Translations under genes and position numbers: made by a program
In this document: one piece after another, positions 12,001 through 26,558 of the stretch
Layout of the letters: each line of letters begins with the position of its first letter
Numbering within the stretch: the stretch's first letter is position 1
Assembly (NCBI GenBank): GCA_030674185.1
Contig: CM060307.1
Span: forward strand, 56,087,481-56,151,480
DNA length: 64,000 nucleotides
Direction: 5' to 3'
Origin: Monoplex corrugatus
Lineage: Eukaryota > Mollusca > Gastropoda > Littorinimorpha > Ranellidae
The notes under the pieces: model-generated
Database searches by the model: none
Seen by the model: the letters and a program-made list of their open reading frames with translations, nothing else
Told to the model about the DNA's origin: nothing

Positions 12001-15000
12001 AACAACGTCGTCTACCACCTCATCATCATCTACTACCACCCCAACATCCTCCATCACACCATCATCTACCACCACCCCATCATCTACCACCATCTCTTCA
12101 TCCACCACCACACCATCATCTACCACCATCTCTTCATCCACCACCACACCGTCATCTACCACCATCCCTTCATCATCGATCACGCCATCATCTACAAGCA
12201 TCCATTCATCTACCACCACACCATCATCTACAACTATCCATTCATCTACCACCACATTATCATCTACCACCATTCTTTCATCTACCACCACACCATCATC
12301 TACAACCATCCACTCGTCTGCCACCACACCATTTTCTACGACAATCAACTCATCTACCACTACATCATCATCTTCTACTACGTCATCGTCTGCCCTCACA
12401 CCATCATCTCACACCACCCCATCATCTACCACAACAGTATCGTCTACCACATTCCCATCATCTACTACACCCCATCATCCTCTAGAACACCATCATCTAC
12501 CACCACCCCATCATCGACCACCACACCATCAACTGCTACCATCCAATCTTCGAACACCACACCATCATCTACTACCACCATGACAGCTACCACAGTTACA
12601 TCATCTACTGCAACACCATCACCATCATCTACCACCACACAAACATCACCTACAACTCTGTCAACGTCAGTAACAGCACCATTCACCACAGGCCCTGAAT
12701 CTATCAATTCAACTACCACTCAGTCTTCAGGTATCACCAGTTCATCTACAACAACCCCATCATCCACCACCACATCGTCTAGTACCATCTCCATATTATC
12801 AACAACAATCCCATCATCTACCAACACTCCGTCGTCGAGCAGTACAGTATCATCCACCATCACCCTTTCTTCTATAACCAGTCCACACTCCACCATCACA
12901 CCATTATCTGTCCCCACACTATCATCAACCGCCACACAATCATCCAACACCATTCCACCATCTACAACCACAACGTCGTCTACTACCACACCATCATTTA
13001 CCATCACTCCGTCAATTACCACTACTTCATCATCAACCACCAGTCTGTCATCTACCACCACACTGTCATCTACCACCATCCCTTCATCTACCACCACGCC
13101 ATCATCTACCACCACACCGTCATTTACCATCGCACAAACATCATCTCCAACTCTGTCAACATCAGTAACAACACCATTCTCTACAGGCCCTGAATCTTTC
13201 AATTCAACCACTTCTCAGTCTTCAACTACTACCAGTTCATCTACCACTACTCCATCGTCTACTACCACACCATCTGCCATCACCTCCCAATTATCTACAA
13301 CAATCCCCACTACCACCACAGTGTCATCTACAACCACACTGTCATTTATAACCATCCCTTCACCTACAACCACACCGTCATCTATCACCACACCATCATC
13401 CACGACCACACCATCATCTACCAAAACACCATTGTCTACAACCATCCACGCATCTACCACTACACCATCATATACCATGAACTTGTCATCTGTCACCTTT
13501 CCTTCATCCACCACTACACCATCATCTACCACCACAACATCATCTACTACAATACCATCATCTACCACCATACCATCATCTACTACCGTTACTTCATCTA
13601 CCCCCACACCATCATCTACCACCACTCTTTCATCTACCACCACCCCATCATCTACCACCACACCATCATCTACCACCACACAATCATCTACCACCACAGC
13701 ATCATCTACCATCACAGAATCATCTACCACCACACAGTCATCTACCACCACACCTTCATCTATCATCACACCATCATTTACCTCAACACCTTCATCTACT
13801 ACCACACAATTATTGGCCACCACACCATCATCTACCTCCACACCTTCATCTACTCCTAGACAGTTATCTCCCACCACACCATCATCTACCACCACACCAT
13901 CATCTACTACCACACAATCATCTACAACCACCCATCATCTACCACCACACCATCATCTACCACCACTCCATCATCTACAACCATCCACTCATCTACCACT
14001 ACACCATCATCTACTACCACATTGTCATCTACCACCATCCTTTTATCCACCACCGCGCCATCATCGACTACCACTCCATCATCCTCCACCACACCATTAT
14101 CTCCCACCATCCCATCATCTACCACGAAAGAATCGTCTACCGCATCATCATCATCTAGTACCACCCCATCTTCTTCCACCACCCCATCATTTACCACCAC
14201 CCCATCATCGACCACCTCACCATCATCTGCCAAAACTATGCCGTCATCTACTTCCACCACGTCACCTACCACAGTTATATCATCTACAGCAACACCATCA
14301 CCATCATCTACCACCACACAAACATCAACTCCAACTCTGTCAACATCAGTGACAACACCATTCACTACAGGTCTTGAATCTTTCAATTCAACCACTACTC
14401 AGTCTTCAACTACCACCAGTTTATCTACCACTACCCCGTCTTCATCTCCTACCACCTCTGCATTATCAACAGTTCCATCATCTACCAGCACTCCGTCATC
14501 AAACAGTGCACTATCGTCTACCCCTTCTTCTGTAACCAGTCCACACTCCACAACCACACCATTATCTATCACGACACTGTCATCAGTCACCCACACCATC
14601 ATCCACCATCATTCCACCATCTACGACCACACCGTCACCTACTACGACACCATCATCTACCATCATTCCATCAACTACCACTACTTCATCGTCTACAAAC
14701 ACTCCATCATCTGCCATCACCCCAACGTCTACCACCACACTGTCATCCACCACCATCCCTTCATCTGTCATCTCACCATCATCGACTTCCATCCCTTCAT
14801 CTACCACCACACCATTATCTAGCACCACACCGTCATCTGTGGTTCCTTCGTCTATCACCACACCATCATCTGTTTCCATGCCTTCATCCACCACCACAAT
14901 GTCATCTACCACCACACTATCATCTACCACCACACCATCATCTACCACCACACTGTCATCTACCACCTCATTACCATATTCCATCACAAAATCATCTACC

Positions 15001-18000
15001 ACCACCCCATCATCTACTGCCATTCCTTCATCTACCACAACACCATTATCTCCCACCACACTGTCTTCTTCCACCTTCCTTTTATCTACCAACACACCAT
15101 CAACGATCCCACCCCATCATCCTCTGCCAAACCATCATCTCTCACTACACAATCATCTACCACAACAATGTCATCTACGTCCTCCTCCACATCTTCTACC
15201 ACCTCATCATCCTCCACCACACCGTCAGTTACCATCACCCCATCATCTACAACCTCAGCATCATCTACCACCAAACCTTTATCTACCACCAGTCCTTCAT
15301 CCACCACCACACCATCTACCACCACACAATTATCTACCACCACACCATCATCTACCATCAGACCACCATCTACCATCAGACCACCATCTACCACTAAACC
15401 TTCGGCAACCACCACTCCTTCATCTGCCGCCACACAATCATCTACCACCACCATCATCTACCACCACACCAATCTACCACCACACAATCATCCACCACCA
15501 CACCATCATCTACCACCACTCAACCATCTACCACCATACCATCATCTACCACCATCCCTTCATCTACCACCACACCGTCATCTAGAACCACACCATCCTC
15601 CTCCACCACACCATCATCTGCCACTACCCCATCATCGACCACCATACCATCATCTGCCACCACATCAGCTATATCATCTACTGCAACACCATTACCATCA
15701 TCTACCACCACACAAACATCAACTAAAACTCTGTCAACATCAATAACAACACCATTCACTACAGGTCCTGAGTCTTTCAATTCAACCACTACTCAGTCTC
15801 CAAGTACCACCAGTTCATCTACCACCATCCCCTCATCAACCACTACCCCAACATCTACCATCATCCCATCATCTACCTCCACATTTTCATCTACCATTAG
15901 TCTATCATCAACAACCGTCCCGTCATCGACCACAACCTCATCATCAGCCACCACACACGCCAGTGCCACGTCAACTACTAAACCATCGTCTACCACCTCA
16001 CCATCATCTACCACCACTCCATCATCTATCACCATCCCTCCATCTACAGCCACTCCATCATCTACCACCACACTGTCATCTACCACCACCCCATCATCTA
16101 CCACCATCACCTCATCTACCACCACTCCGTCATCTACTACCACCCCATTATCTAGCACCTCACCATCGTCTACCACCACTCCATCATCTACCACCTCACC
16201 TTCATCTACCACCATCCCTCCATCTACAGCCACTCCATCAACTACCACCACACTGTCATCTACCACCACCCCATCATCTACCACCATTACCTCATCTACC
16301 ACCACCCCATCTACTACCACCCCATCATCTACCACCATTTTGTCATTGTTATCTACCACACCCCATCATCTACCACCATTTTGTCATCTACCACCACCCC
16401 ATCATCTACTACCACCCCATCATCTACTACCATCACTTCATCTACCGCCATCCCTTCATCTACTACCATCACTTCATCTACTACCATCCCTTCATCTACT
16501 ACCATCATTTCATCTACCGCCCACACCATCATCTACAACCACACCATCATCTACTACCATCCCTTCATCTACTACCATCACTTCATCTACCACCACCCCA
16601 TCATCTACTACAATCCCTTCATCTACTATCATCACTTCATCTACCGCCACACCATCATCTACAACCACACCATCATCTACCACTATCCCATCATCTACCA
16701 CAACACCATCATCTACAGCCATCCACTCATCTTCCATCACTCCATCATCTTCCACCACATTGTCATCTTCCACCATCCTTTTATCTACCAACACACCATC
16801 ATCGACTACAACCTCATCATCCTCCACCACACCATCATCTCCCACTACACCGTCACCTACCACAACAGTGTTGTCTACCTCCTCCTCCTCATCTCCTACC
16901 ACCACATCGTCTTCCATCACCCCATCATCTACCAGCATTCCTTCATCTACCAGCATTCCTTCATCTCCCCACATTCCTTATCTACCACAACACATCATCT
17001 ACCACGACACAATCGTCTACCACCACACCATCATCTACCACGACACAATCATCTACCACGACACATTCGTCTACCACCACACCATCATCTACCACGACAC
17101 AAATCATCTACCACGACACAATCGTCTACCACCACACCATCATCTATCACCACATCATCGTCCTCCACCACACCATCTACCTCTACCCCATCATCGACCA
17201 CCACACAATCATCTAGCACGAAACAAATATCTACCACCACACCATCATCTACCACCACACCATCGTCTACCACCACAGCATCATCTACCACCACAGGATC
17301 ATCTACATCCAAACCTTCATCGACCACCATTCCTTCTTCCGCCACCACACCATCATCTACCACCACTCAATCATCTACCACCGCTCCATCATCTACAACC
17401 ACTCAACCATCTACCACCACACCAGCATCTACCACCACACCATCATCTACCACCACACCATCCTCCTCCACCACACCATCATCTGCCACTACCCCATCAT
17501 CGACCACCACATCATCATCTGCCATCACATCAGCTACCACGGTTACACCATCTACTGCAACACAATCACCATCATCTACCACCACACAAACATCATCTAC
17601 AACTCTGTCAACATCAGTAACAACACCATTCACTACAGGTCCTGAGTCTTTCAATTCAACCACTACTCAGTCTCCAAGTACCACCAGTTCATCTACCACC
17701 ATTCCTTCATCTACCACCACACCATCATCAACAGCCATCCACTCATCTACCACAACACCACCATCTACAGCCATCTACTCATCTACCACAACACCATCAT
17801 CTACAGCCATCCACTCATCTACCACAACACCATCATCTTCCACAACACCATCATCTACCACCACATTGTCATCTTCCACCGTCATTTTATCTACCAACAC
17901 ACCATCATCGACTACAACCTCGTCATCCTCCGCCATACCATCATCTCCCACTACACCATCACATACCACAACAGTGTTGTCTACCTCCTCCTCCTCCTCC

Positions 18001-21000
18001 TCTCCTACCACCACATCATCTTCCATCACCCCATCATCTACCACCATTCCTTCATCTACCACCATTCCTTCATCTACCAGCATTCCATCATCTACCACCA
18101 CACCATCATATACCACCACACCATCATCTATCACCACAACATCGTCTTCCACCACACCATCATCTACCACTACCCCATCATCGACACCACACAATCATCG
18201 ACCACCACACAATCATCTACCACGACACAAATATCTACCACCACACCATCATCTACAATCACACAATCATCGACCACCACACCATCATCAACCACGACAC
18301 AATCATCTACCACCACACCATCATCTACAACCACTCAACCATCTACCACCATACCATCATCTACCACCATCCCTTCATCTACCACCACACCTTCATCTAT
18401 CACCACACCATCATCTACCACCATACTCATACCCCATCATCGACCACCAGATCAGCTACCACGGTTACATCATCTACTGCAACACCATCACCATCAACTA
18501 CCACCACACAAACATCAACTACAACTCTGTCAACATCAGTAACAACACCATTCACTACAGGTCCTGAGTCTTTCAATTCAACCACTACTCAGTCTCCAAG
18601 TACCACCAGTTCATCTACCACCATCCCCTCATCTACCACTACCCCAACATCTACCATCATCCCATCATCTACCCCCACATCTTCATCTACCATTGGCCTA
18701 TCATCAACAATCATCCCATCATCGACCACAACCTCATCATCAGCCACTACACCGTCTAGTGCCACATCAACTACTAAACACATCATCTACCACCTCACCA
18801 TCATCTACCATCACCCCATCATCTACCACCGTTTTGTCATCTACCACCACCCCATCATCTACCACCATCCTTTCATCTACTACCATCCCTTCATCTACCA
18901 CCACACACCATCATCTACAGCCATCCCTTCATCTACCACCATCCCTTCATCTACCACCATCCCTTCATCTACCACATCCCATCATCTACCACCATCCCAT
19001 CATCTACCACCATCCCTTCATCTACCACCACACCATCATCTACCACCATCCCTTCATCTACCACCACACCATCATCTACCACCATCGCTTCATCTACCAC
19101 CACAACATCCTCCTCCACCACTCCATCATCTACCACCATCCCTTCATCTACCACCACACCATCATCTACAACCACACCATCATCTACCACCATCCCTTCA
19201 TCTACCACCACCCCATTATCTACCACCATCTCTTCATCTACCACCATCCCTTCATCTACCACCACACCGTCATCTACCACCACACCGTCATCTACCACCA
19301 TCCCTTCATCTACCACCACACCGTCATCTATCACCACACCGTCATCTACCACCACACTGTCATCTACCACCACACAGTCATCTACCACCATCCCTTCATC
19401 TACCACCATACCGTCATCTACCACCATCCCTTCATCTACCACCATTTCTTCATCTACCACCATCCCTTCATCTACCACCACACCATCATCTACAGCCATC
19501 CCTTCATCACCACCATCCCTTCATCTACCACCATCCCTTCATCTAACACCACACCATCATCTACCACCATCCCTTTATCTACCACCATCCCTTCATCTAC
19601 CACCACACCATCATCTACAACCACATTGTCATCTTCCGGCGTCCTTTCATCTACCATGCCTTCATCTACTAGCATTCCTTCATCTGCCACCACACCATCA
19701 TCTACCACGACACAATCATCTACCACGGTACGATCATCTACCACCACACCCTCATCTACCACAACACAATTATCTACCACGGCACAATCATTCTACCACC
19801 ACACCATCATCTACCACGACACAATCATCTACCACAACACAATCATCTACCACCACACCATTATCTATCACCACATCATCGTCCTCCACCACACCATCAT
19901 CTACCACTACCCCATCATCGACCACCACACAGTCATCTACAACCACACAATCATCTACCACGACACGAATATCTACCACCACACCATCATCTACCATCAC
20001 ACAATCATCTACCACAATGGCATCATCTACCACCACAGGATCATCTACATCCACACCTTCATCGACCACCATTCCTTCTTCTGCAACCACACCATCATCT
20101 ACCATGACACAATCATCTACCACCCCACCATCATCTACAACCACTAAACCATCTATCACCACACCATCATCTACACCATCCCTTCTTCTACCACCACACC
20201 ATCATCTAGAACCACACCATCCTCCTCAACCACACCATCATCTGCCACTAACCCATCATCGACAACCAAATCATCATCTGCCACTAGATCAGCTACCACA
20301 CTTACATCATCTACTGCAACACAATCACCATCATCTACCACCACACATACATCATCTACAACTCTGTCAACATCAGTAACGACACCATTCACTACAGGTC
20401 CTGAGTCTTTCAATTCAACCACTACTCAGTCTCCAAGTACCACCAGTTCATCTACCACCATCCCCTCATCTACCACTACCCCAACATTTACCATCATCCC
20501 ATCATCTACCCCCACATCTTCATCTACCATTGGCCTATCATCAACAACTATCCCATCATCGACCACAACCTCATCATCAGCCACCACACCGTCCAGTGCC
20601 ACATTAATTACTAAACCATCATCTACCACCTCACCAGCATCTACCACCATCCTTCCATCTACAGCCACTCCATCAGCTACCACCACATTGTCATCTACCA
20701 CCATATCTTCATTTACCACAATTTTGTCATCTACCACCACCCCATCATCTACCATCATCCCTCCATCTACAACCAAACCATCGTCTACCACCACCCCATC
20801 ATCTACCACCATTTTGTCATCTACCACCACCCCATCATCTACCACCATCCCTTTATCTACAACCATCCCTTCATTTACCACCACACCATCATCTACCACC
20901 ATTTTTTCAACTACCACCACACCATCATCTACAGCCATCCACTCATCTTCCACAACACCATCATCTTCCACCGCATTGTCACCTTCCACCTTCCTTTTAT

Positions 21001-23781
21001 CTATCAACACACCATCATCGACTACAACCCCATCCTCCTCCGCCATACCATCATCTCCCACTACACCATCACCTACCATAACAGTGTTGTCTACCTCCAC
21101 CTCCTTATCTCCTACCACCACATCATCTTCAATCACCCCATCTTCTACCACCATTCCTTCACTACCAGCATTCCTTCATCTACCATCACACCATCATCTA
21201 CCACGATACAATCATCTACCACGACACAGTCATCTACCACGACACAATCATCTATCACCACATCATCGTCCTCCACCACACCATCATCTACCACTACCCC
21301 GTCATCGACCACCACACAATCATCTACCACCACACAATCATCTACCACCACACCAGTATCTATCACCACACCATCATCTACCACCACACAATCATCTATC
21401 ACTATCCCATCATCGACCACGACACAATCATCTACCACCACACCATCATCTACCACCACTCAACCATCTACCACCACACCATCATCTACTACCACTCAAT
21501 CTACCACCACACCATCATCTACCACCACACCATCATCTATCAGCACACCATCATCGACCACCACACCATCATCTGCCACTGCCCCATCATTGACCACCAT
21601 ACCATCATCTGCCACCACATCAGCTATATCATCTACTGCAACACCATCACCATCATCTACCACCACACAAACATCAACTACAATTCTGTCAACATCAGTA
21701 ACAACACCATTCACTACAGGTCCTGAGTCTTTCAATTCAATCACTACTCAGTCTCCAAGTACCACCAGTTCATCTACCACCATCCCCTCATCTACCACTA
21801 CCCCAACATCCACCATCATCCCATCATCTACCCCCACATCTTCATCTACCATTGGCCTATCATCAAAACCATCTCGTCATCGACCACAACCTCATCATCA
21901 GCCACCACACCGTCTAGTGCCACATTAATTACTAAACCATCATCTACCATCTCACCATCATCTACCACCATCCCTCCATCTACAGCCACTCCATCAGCTA
22001 CCACCACACTGTCATCTACCGCCATATCTTCATCTACCACTACATCATCATCTACCACCACCCCATCATCTACTACCTTCCCTTCATCTAACACTACACC
22101 ATCATCTACTGCCGTCCACTCATCTTCCACAACATCATCTACCACCAAATTTTCATCTTCCACCATCCTTTTATCTACCAACACACCATCATCGACTCCC
22201 ACCCCATCATCCTCCCCAACACCGTCATCTCCCACTACACTATCGTCTACCACAACAGTGTCGTCTACATCCTCCTCCTCCTCCTCCTCCTCCTCATCTC
22301 CTACCACCCTGTTATCCCCCACAACACCATCAGTTACCATCACCCCATCATCTACCACCACAGCATCATCTACCACCAGTCCATCATCTGCCACCACACC
22401 ATCATCTACCATGACACAATCATCTGCCACCACACCATCATCTACCACCACACAATCATCTACCACCACTCAACCATCTACCACCATTCCTTCAATTAGC
22501 ACCACATCATCTTTCTCCACCACACCATCATCTGTCACCACATCAGCTACCACAGTTATCTCATCTACAGCAACACCATCATCATCATCTGCCACCACAC
22601 AAACATCAACTGCAACTCTGTCAACAGCAGTGACAACACCATTCACTACAGGTCTTGAGTCTTTCAATTCAACCACTACTCAGTCTCCAAGTACCACCAG
22701 TTCATCTACCACCACCCCCGCATCTTCCAGTACCCTAACATCCACCATCATCCCCTCATCTACCCCAACATCTTCATCTACCATTGGCCTGTCATCAACA
22801 GCAATCCTGTTATCGACCACAACCTCATCATCAGCCACTACACCATCTAGTGCCACATCAACTGCTAAACCGTCATCTACCACCACACCATCATCTACCA
22901 TCACCCCATCATCTACCACCATCCCTTCATCTACCATCACACTGCCATCTACCACCACACCATCATCTACCACCACACTGCCATCTACCATCACACTGCC
23001 ATCTACCACCACACCATCATCTACCACCACACCATCTATCACCACACCATCATCTACCACCACACCATCATCTACCACCACACCATCATCTATCACCACA
23101 CTGCCATCTACCACCACACTGCCATCTACCACCACACTATCATCATCACCACACACTATCATCTACCACCACACATCATCTATCACCACACCATCATCTA
23201 CCACCACATTGTCATCTACCATCACATCATCTACCACCACACCATCATCTATCACCACCACACACCATCATCTATCACCACATTGTCATCTACCACCACA
23301 CCATCATCTACCACCACATCATCATCTACCATCACACCATCATCTACCACCATACCGTCATCTACCACCATACCATCTTCAACTACCACACCGTCAGGAA
23401 CTAGTACTCTGTTAACAACATCAGCAACAACACCTTTTACCACAGGTCCTGAGACAGTGACCCCCTCCTCTACTCAGTTTTCATCTGGCATATCATCTAC
23501 CACCACCCCATCATCCAGTACAACCCCATCACCTACCACAACAATTTCATCTAACACCACTCCGTCATATGCCACCACCCCATCATCTAGCACAACACCG
23601 TCATTATCGTCTACTATCACTTTATCATCTGTCTCTCCATTATCAACCACCTTACCATCATCTATCACAAGAACATCATCTACCAAAATACCACCTTCTA
23701 CCATTACACCATCTTCTTTTACCATACCATCAACTTATACCACACCATCATCCACTAGCATTTCATCGTCTACCAGACTTG
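6042..23781 (+). CDS. Giant mucin-type Ser/Thr/Pro exon 1 (family A repeats), frame-broken
   Basis: The exon opens after cttttttccag with ITATETTVTATSS and ends ...SSSTRL at donor G/gtgagt (23781/23782). Both ends are phase 1. Throughout, one forward frame reads as SSTTTP-type hexapeptides (18 bp), a dense mucin O-glycosylation domain. Arrays are punctuated by a family A anchor (VTTPFTTGPESFNSTTTQSS). The frame changes about 25 times by single-step indels. Clear ones are near 6817, 8481, 10490, 10826, 12469, 13933, 14591, 15107, 15452, 16365, 16520, 16980-16998, 17104, 18186, 18433, 18786, 18903, 18973, 19507, 19792, 20172, 21158, 21862, 23155 and 23262. After each, the Ser/Thr/Pro reading resumes in a new frame. 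Length is 1 mod 3 where a symmetric exon needs 0. Assembly errors or a decaying allele could explain this; an active gene is favoured by the intact repeat coding and splice sites. Confidence 0.75.
6930..23470 (+). repeat. Family A higher-order repeats (anchor VTTPFTTGPESFNST)
   Basis: Fifteen anchors are seen. The codons for SFNST begin close to 6952, 8366, 9410, 10548, 11361, 12701, 13199, 14382, 15777, 17650, 18575, 20408, 21730 and 22665, with a divergent last copy near 23450. Spacing varies from about 0.5 to 1.9 kb with a mean near 1.2 kb, because the SSTTTP arrays between anchors vary in length. Each anchor is usually preceded by a segment like TSATTVISSTATPSPSSTTTQ and followed by SSTTTSSSTTTPSS. 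Confidence 0.85.
7081..7620 (+). repeat. Most homogeneous 18-bp SSTTTP array
   Basis: About thirty near-identical copies of the 18-bp unit TCATCTACCACCACACCA and its CTG/CTA variants (SSTTTP / SSTTTL). The homogeneity suggests recent expansion or gene conversion. Other arrays at 13600-13930, 19000-19500 and 22870-23130 are similar but more varied. Confidence 0.85.
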
Positions 23782-24233
23782 GTGAGTCACTTTCTGTCAT
23801 GATGTTTGTGTGGTTGTGCAGTTTTTCTTCCTTTTCCAACTGTGTTCGTTTATCACCTCAGAATCTACTTTTGTCAAAGTACCAAGCATTGATGTAAAAA
23901 ATGTTTTAAGTTCTCTGACGAAAAGCCCAAAGAGCAGACTGTAGTCATGATATCTAGCTGTTGATCACAGTTGGAGGCAATGGTATGCCGTCGATCAATG
24001 AAAGGATGGGATATTCTCGTGTGAATGTGTGGCCCCTACGTAGTTATCTGTCAAAGAGACATTTCTGCAGGACAGTTTTGAGCACTTTGATCTTGCTTGG
24101 AGTCTCAACAACTTAAAGATTTTCCCGTTCGACGTACGTCCCTTGATCAAGGTTTTTGAATGCATCAATTGGCATCGCTGCAAAGAGGACGGAGAAGACT
24201 GTGGGAGGTATGACGCATCCCCGCTTCACTCTA

Positions 24234-25039
24234 TTCTGCACTGGAAAGGTTCAGATGCCTTTCTGCTTCACTCCATTCTGCACTGGAAAGGTTCAGATGC
24301 CTTTCTGCTTCACTCCATTCTGCACTGGAAAGGTTCAGATGCCTTTCTGCTTCACTCCATTCTGCACTGGAAAGGTTCAGATGCCTTTCTGCTTCACTCC
24401 ATTCTGCACTGGAAAGGTTCAGATGCCTTTCTGCTTCATTCTGCACTGGAAAGGTTCAGATGCCTTTCTGCTTCATTCTGCACTGGAAAGGTTCAGATGC
24501 CTTTCTGCTTCATTCTGCACTGGAAATGTTCAGATGCCTTTCTGCTTCATTCTGCACTGGAAAGGTTCAGATGCCTTTCTGCTTCACTCCATTCTGCACT
24601 GGAAAGGTTCAGATGTCTTTTCTGCGTCACTCCATTCTGCACTGGAAAGGTTCAGATGTCTTTTCTGCGTCACTCCATTCTTCACTGGAAAGGTTCAGAT
24701 GTCTTTTCTGCGTCACTCCATTCTTCACTGGAAAGGTTCAGATGTCTTTTCTGCGTCACTCCATTCTGCACTGGAAAGGTTCAGATGTCTTTTCTGCGTC
24801 ACTCCATTCTGCACTGGAAAGGTTCAGATGTCTTTTCTGCGTCACTCCATTCTGCACTGGAAAGGTTCAGATGTCTTTTCTGCGTCACTCCATTCTGCAC
24901 TGGAAAGGTTCAGATGTCTTTTCTGCGTCACTCCATTCTGCACTGGAAAGGTTCAGATGTCTTTTCTGCGTCACTCCATTCTGCACTGGAAAGGTTCAGA
25001 TGTCTTTTCTGCGTCACTCCATTCTGCACTGGAAGGGTT
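24234..25039. repeat. 42/37/43-bp minisatellite (about 20 copies)
   Basis: Each unit begins TTCTGCACTGGAAAGGTTCA. Unit starts are at 24234, 24276, 24318, 24360, 24402, 24439, 24476, 24513, 24550, 24592 and then every 43 bases to 25022. Lengths are thus four of 42 bp, four of 37 bp, one of 42 bp and ten of 43 bp, plus a partial last copy. The 37-bp class lacks CTCCA at its end. The 43-bp class has GTCTTTTCTGCGTCA in place of GCCTTTCTGCTTCA. The long open frames here come from the repeat and do not look like a gene. Confidence 0.92.
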
Positions 25040-25380
25040 TAGTGGACAAGTCTCAGAAGGCAACCAAGCATTCTTAATATTTCTCACAGGCCCTACTAGT
25101 AAATCATGTGAAATGCATTGGTCAGATCACAAACACCATTTGGAGTTCCTGGGTTTGTTCCTAAACTTACCTTTTAGCTCACAGATGGCAAACATCATTT
25201 CATTCATTCCTTTTCCATCTCGAAAATAGACTTGAGACTTGGCAGTATGGATACTGATATTACTAAAGCTGATTCTCATAAAGACATTTCCCGCAGTGCA
25301 TAAAAGGGATATTTCATAGGTATTAATCATGAAGTGTTATCACCTTTCCTCTTGTGAAAGGGCTTGGGGCACTTCCAGAT

Positions 25381-25451
25381 AGACTTTTTTGTACAAACCC
25401 TTTTAGACTTTTTTGTACAACCCTTTTAGACTTTTTTGTACAAACCCTTTA
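25381..25451. repeat. Three-copy 23-24 bp tandem repeat
   Basis: Three copies of AGACTTTTTTGTACAAACCC plus TTTT, the middle one a base shorter. It lies in intron 3. Confidence 0.9.
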
Positions 25452-26402
25452 GTAAAGATCTTCCACAGTCGGTCGCCGCTCATTTGCTCACCCTGTCTTC
25501 CTTCAAATTCAACTTAACTAAAAGACAAATTTTTTGTCCAGCACTGAGTTTCCCCTTACACATCTACTCTTTTCTCCCACTGCCCCCCCCCCCCCCTTTT
25601 CCTCACAGAAAATATGTGCTTTGTATCCTTGGCTTTTAATCTTTCTTTTTTGTCCTGGTGAGTGAATATTTTAGTGAATAATGAGAGTGTGCTTTGATTT
25701 GATTCATACATAAACATTTAACACCATATAAAGGTTATTATTAATTGTGGTCCACCAGTACATACGTTTCAGTGTCAGCTTCAGTTTCTCAAGATAACAT
25801 ACATTAGTCCGTGCTTGAGACAAGTCAAGAAGGTGGCACTCTCATTTCAGGGTATCTGACGATGATCTTTAACAATTCACACGTTCGTGCAAAAGGTGAG
25901 ACCACACACGTACACGCCAGCTGCTGCATCAACCTGCTCACACCATGATGAAACAACTACGGAGTGGACCTTCCCGAATAACTCTGTGTTCTCTCAGAAA
26001 CTGGCATGCAACAGACTGGATTCCTGGTCTAAATTTGGCGAAAATTCGTTGATTAACGGCCAACAAACAACCCTCAGTGACTCTTGAAAAAAAAAACTCT
26101 GCATGGTAGGGATATGATCTTCAAGAGAAAAAATTGCAAAATCAGCGCGCATTTTTTTGGACCACAAATAATCTTGTCATCTCAGTGACAGCACATATTT
26201 GTCACCTGCCGTAAATTGAGTGAAAATGTGCTCGGGGGCATCATTAACTACATACGTTCACACTTTCAGTTTAGGGGTGACACTAACTTCAAAAGTAAAT
26301 GAGATGAGATCTCTAACTTAAAAGATTGGTAGAAATTCACCAACAAACTGCTACGACATCTTTCCTGACAAATTTTATCTTGTAATCTTGTTTTGTTCAC
26401 AC

Positions 26403-26446
26403 CCGCGCACACACACACACACACACACACCGCACCACACACACCA

Positions 26447-26518
<72 letters not shown>

Positions 26519-26558
26519 TATTATATATATATATATTATATATATATATTATATATAT
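26403..26558. repeat. Compound (CA)n-(TA)n microsatellite
   Basis: A CA tract with a few CC/CG interruptions runs to about 26498 and passes directly into a TA tract with TTA interruptions. It lies near the 3' end of intron 3. Confidence 0.95.

Noticed and set aside
11352..23404. Plus-strand His/Pro- and Ile/Tyr/His-rich frames (HHLPPH, IIYHHT)
   Set aside because: These are the other two reading frames of the same 18-bp unit, appearing after single-base indels. I keep the frame property as a finding but do not call separate genes.
6283..23725. Long minus-strand open frames of (VVVDDG)n type, up to 542 residues
   Set aside because: They are the exact antisense of the SSTTTP units: the 18-bp repeat reversed reads GVVVDD in one frame. 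They break wherever the sense frame changes and have no promoter, splice or domain support.
24143..25229. Plus-strand open frames of 205-357 residues with FCTGKVQM-like repeats
   Set aside because: They are translations of the 42/37/43-bp minisatellite. They run through several frames and sit in an intron.
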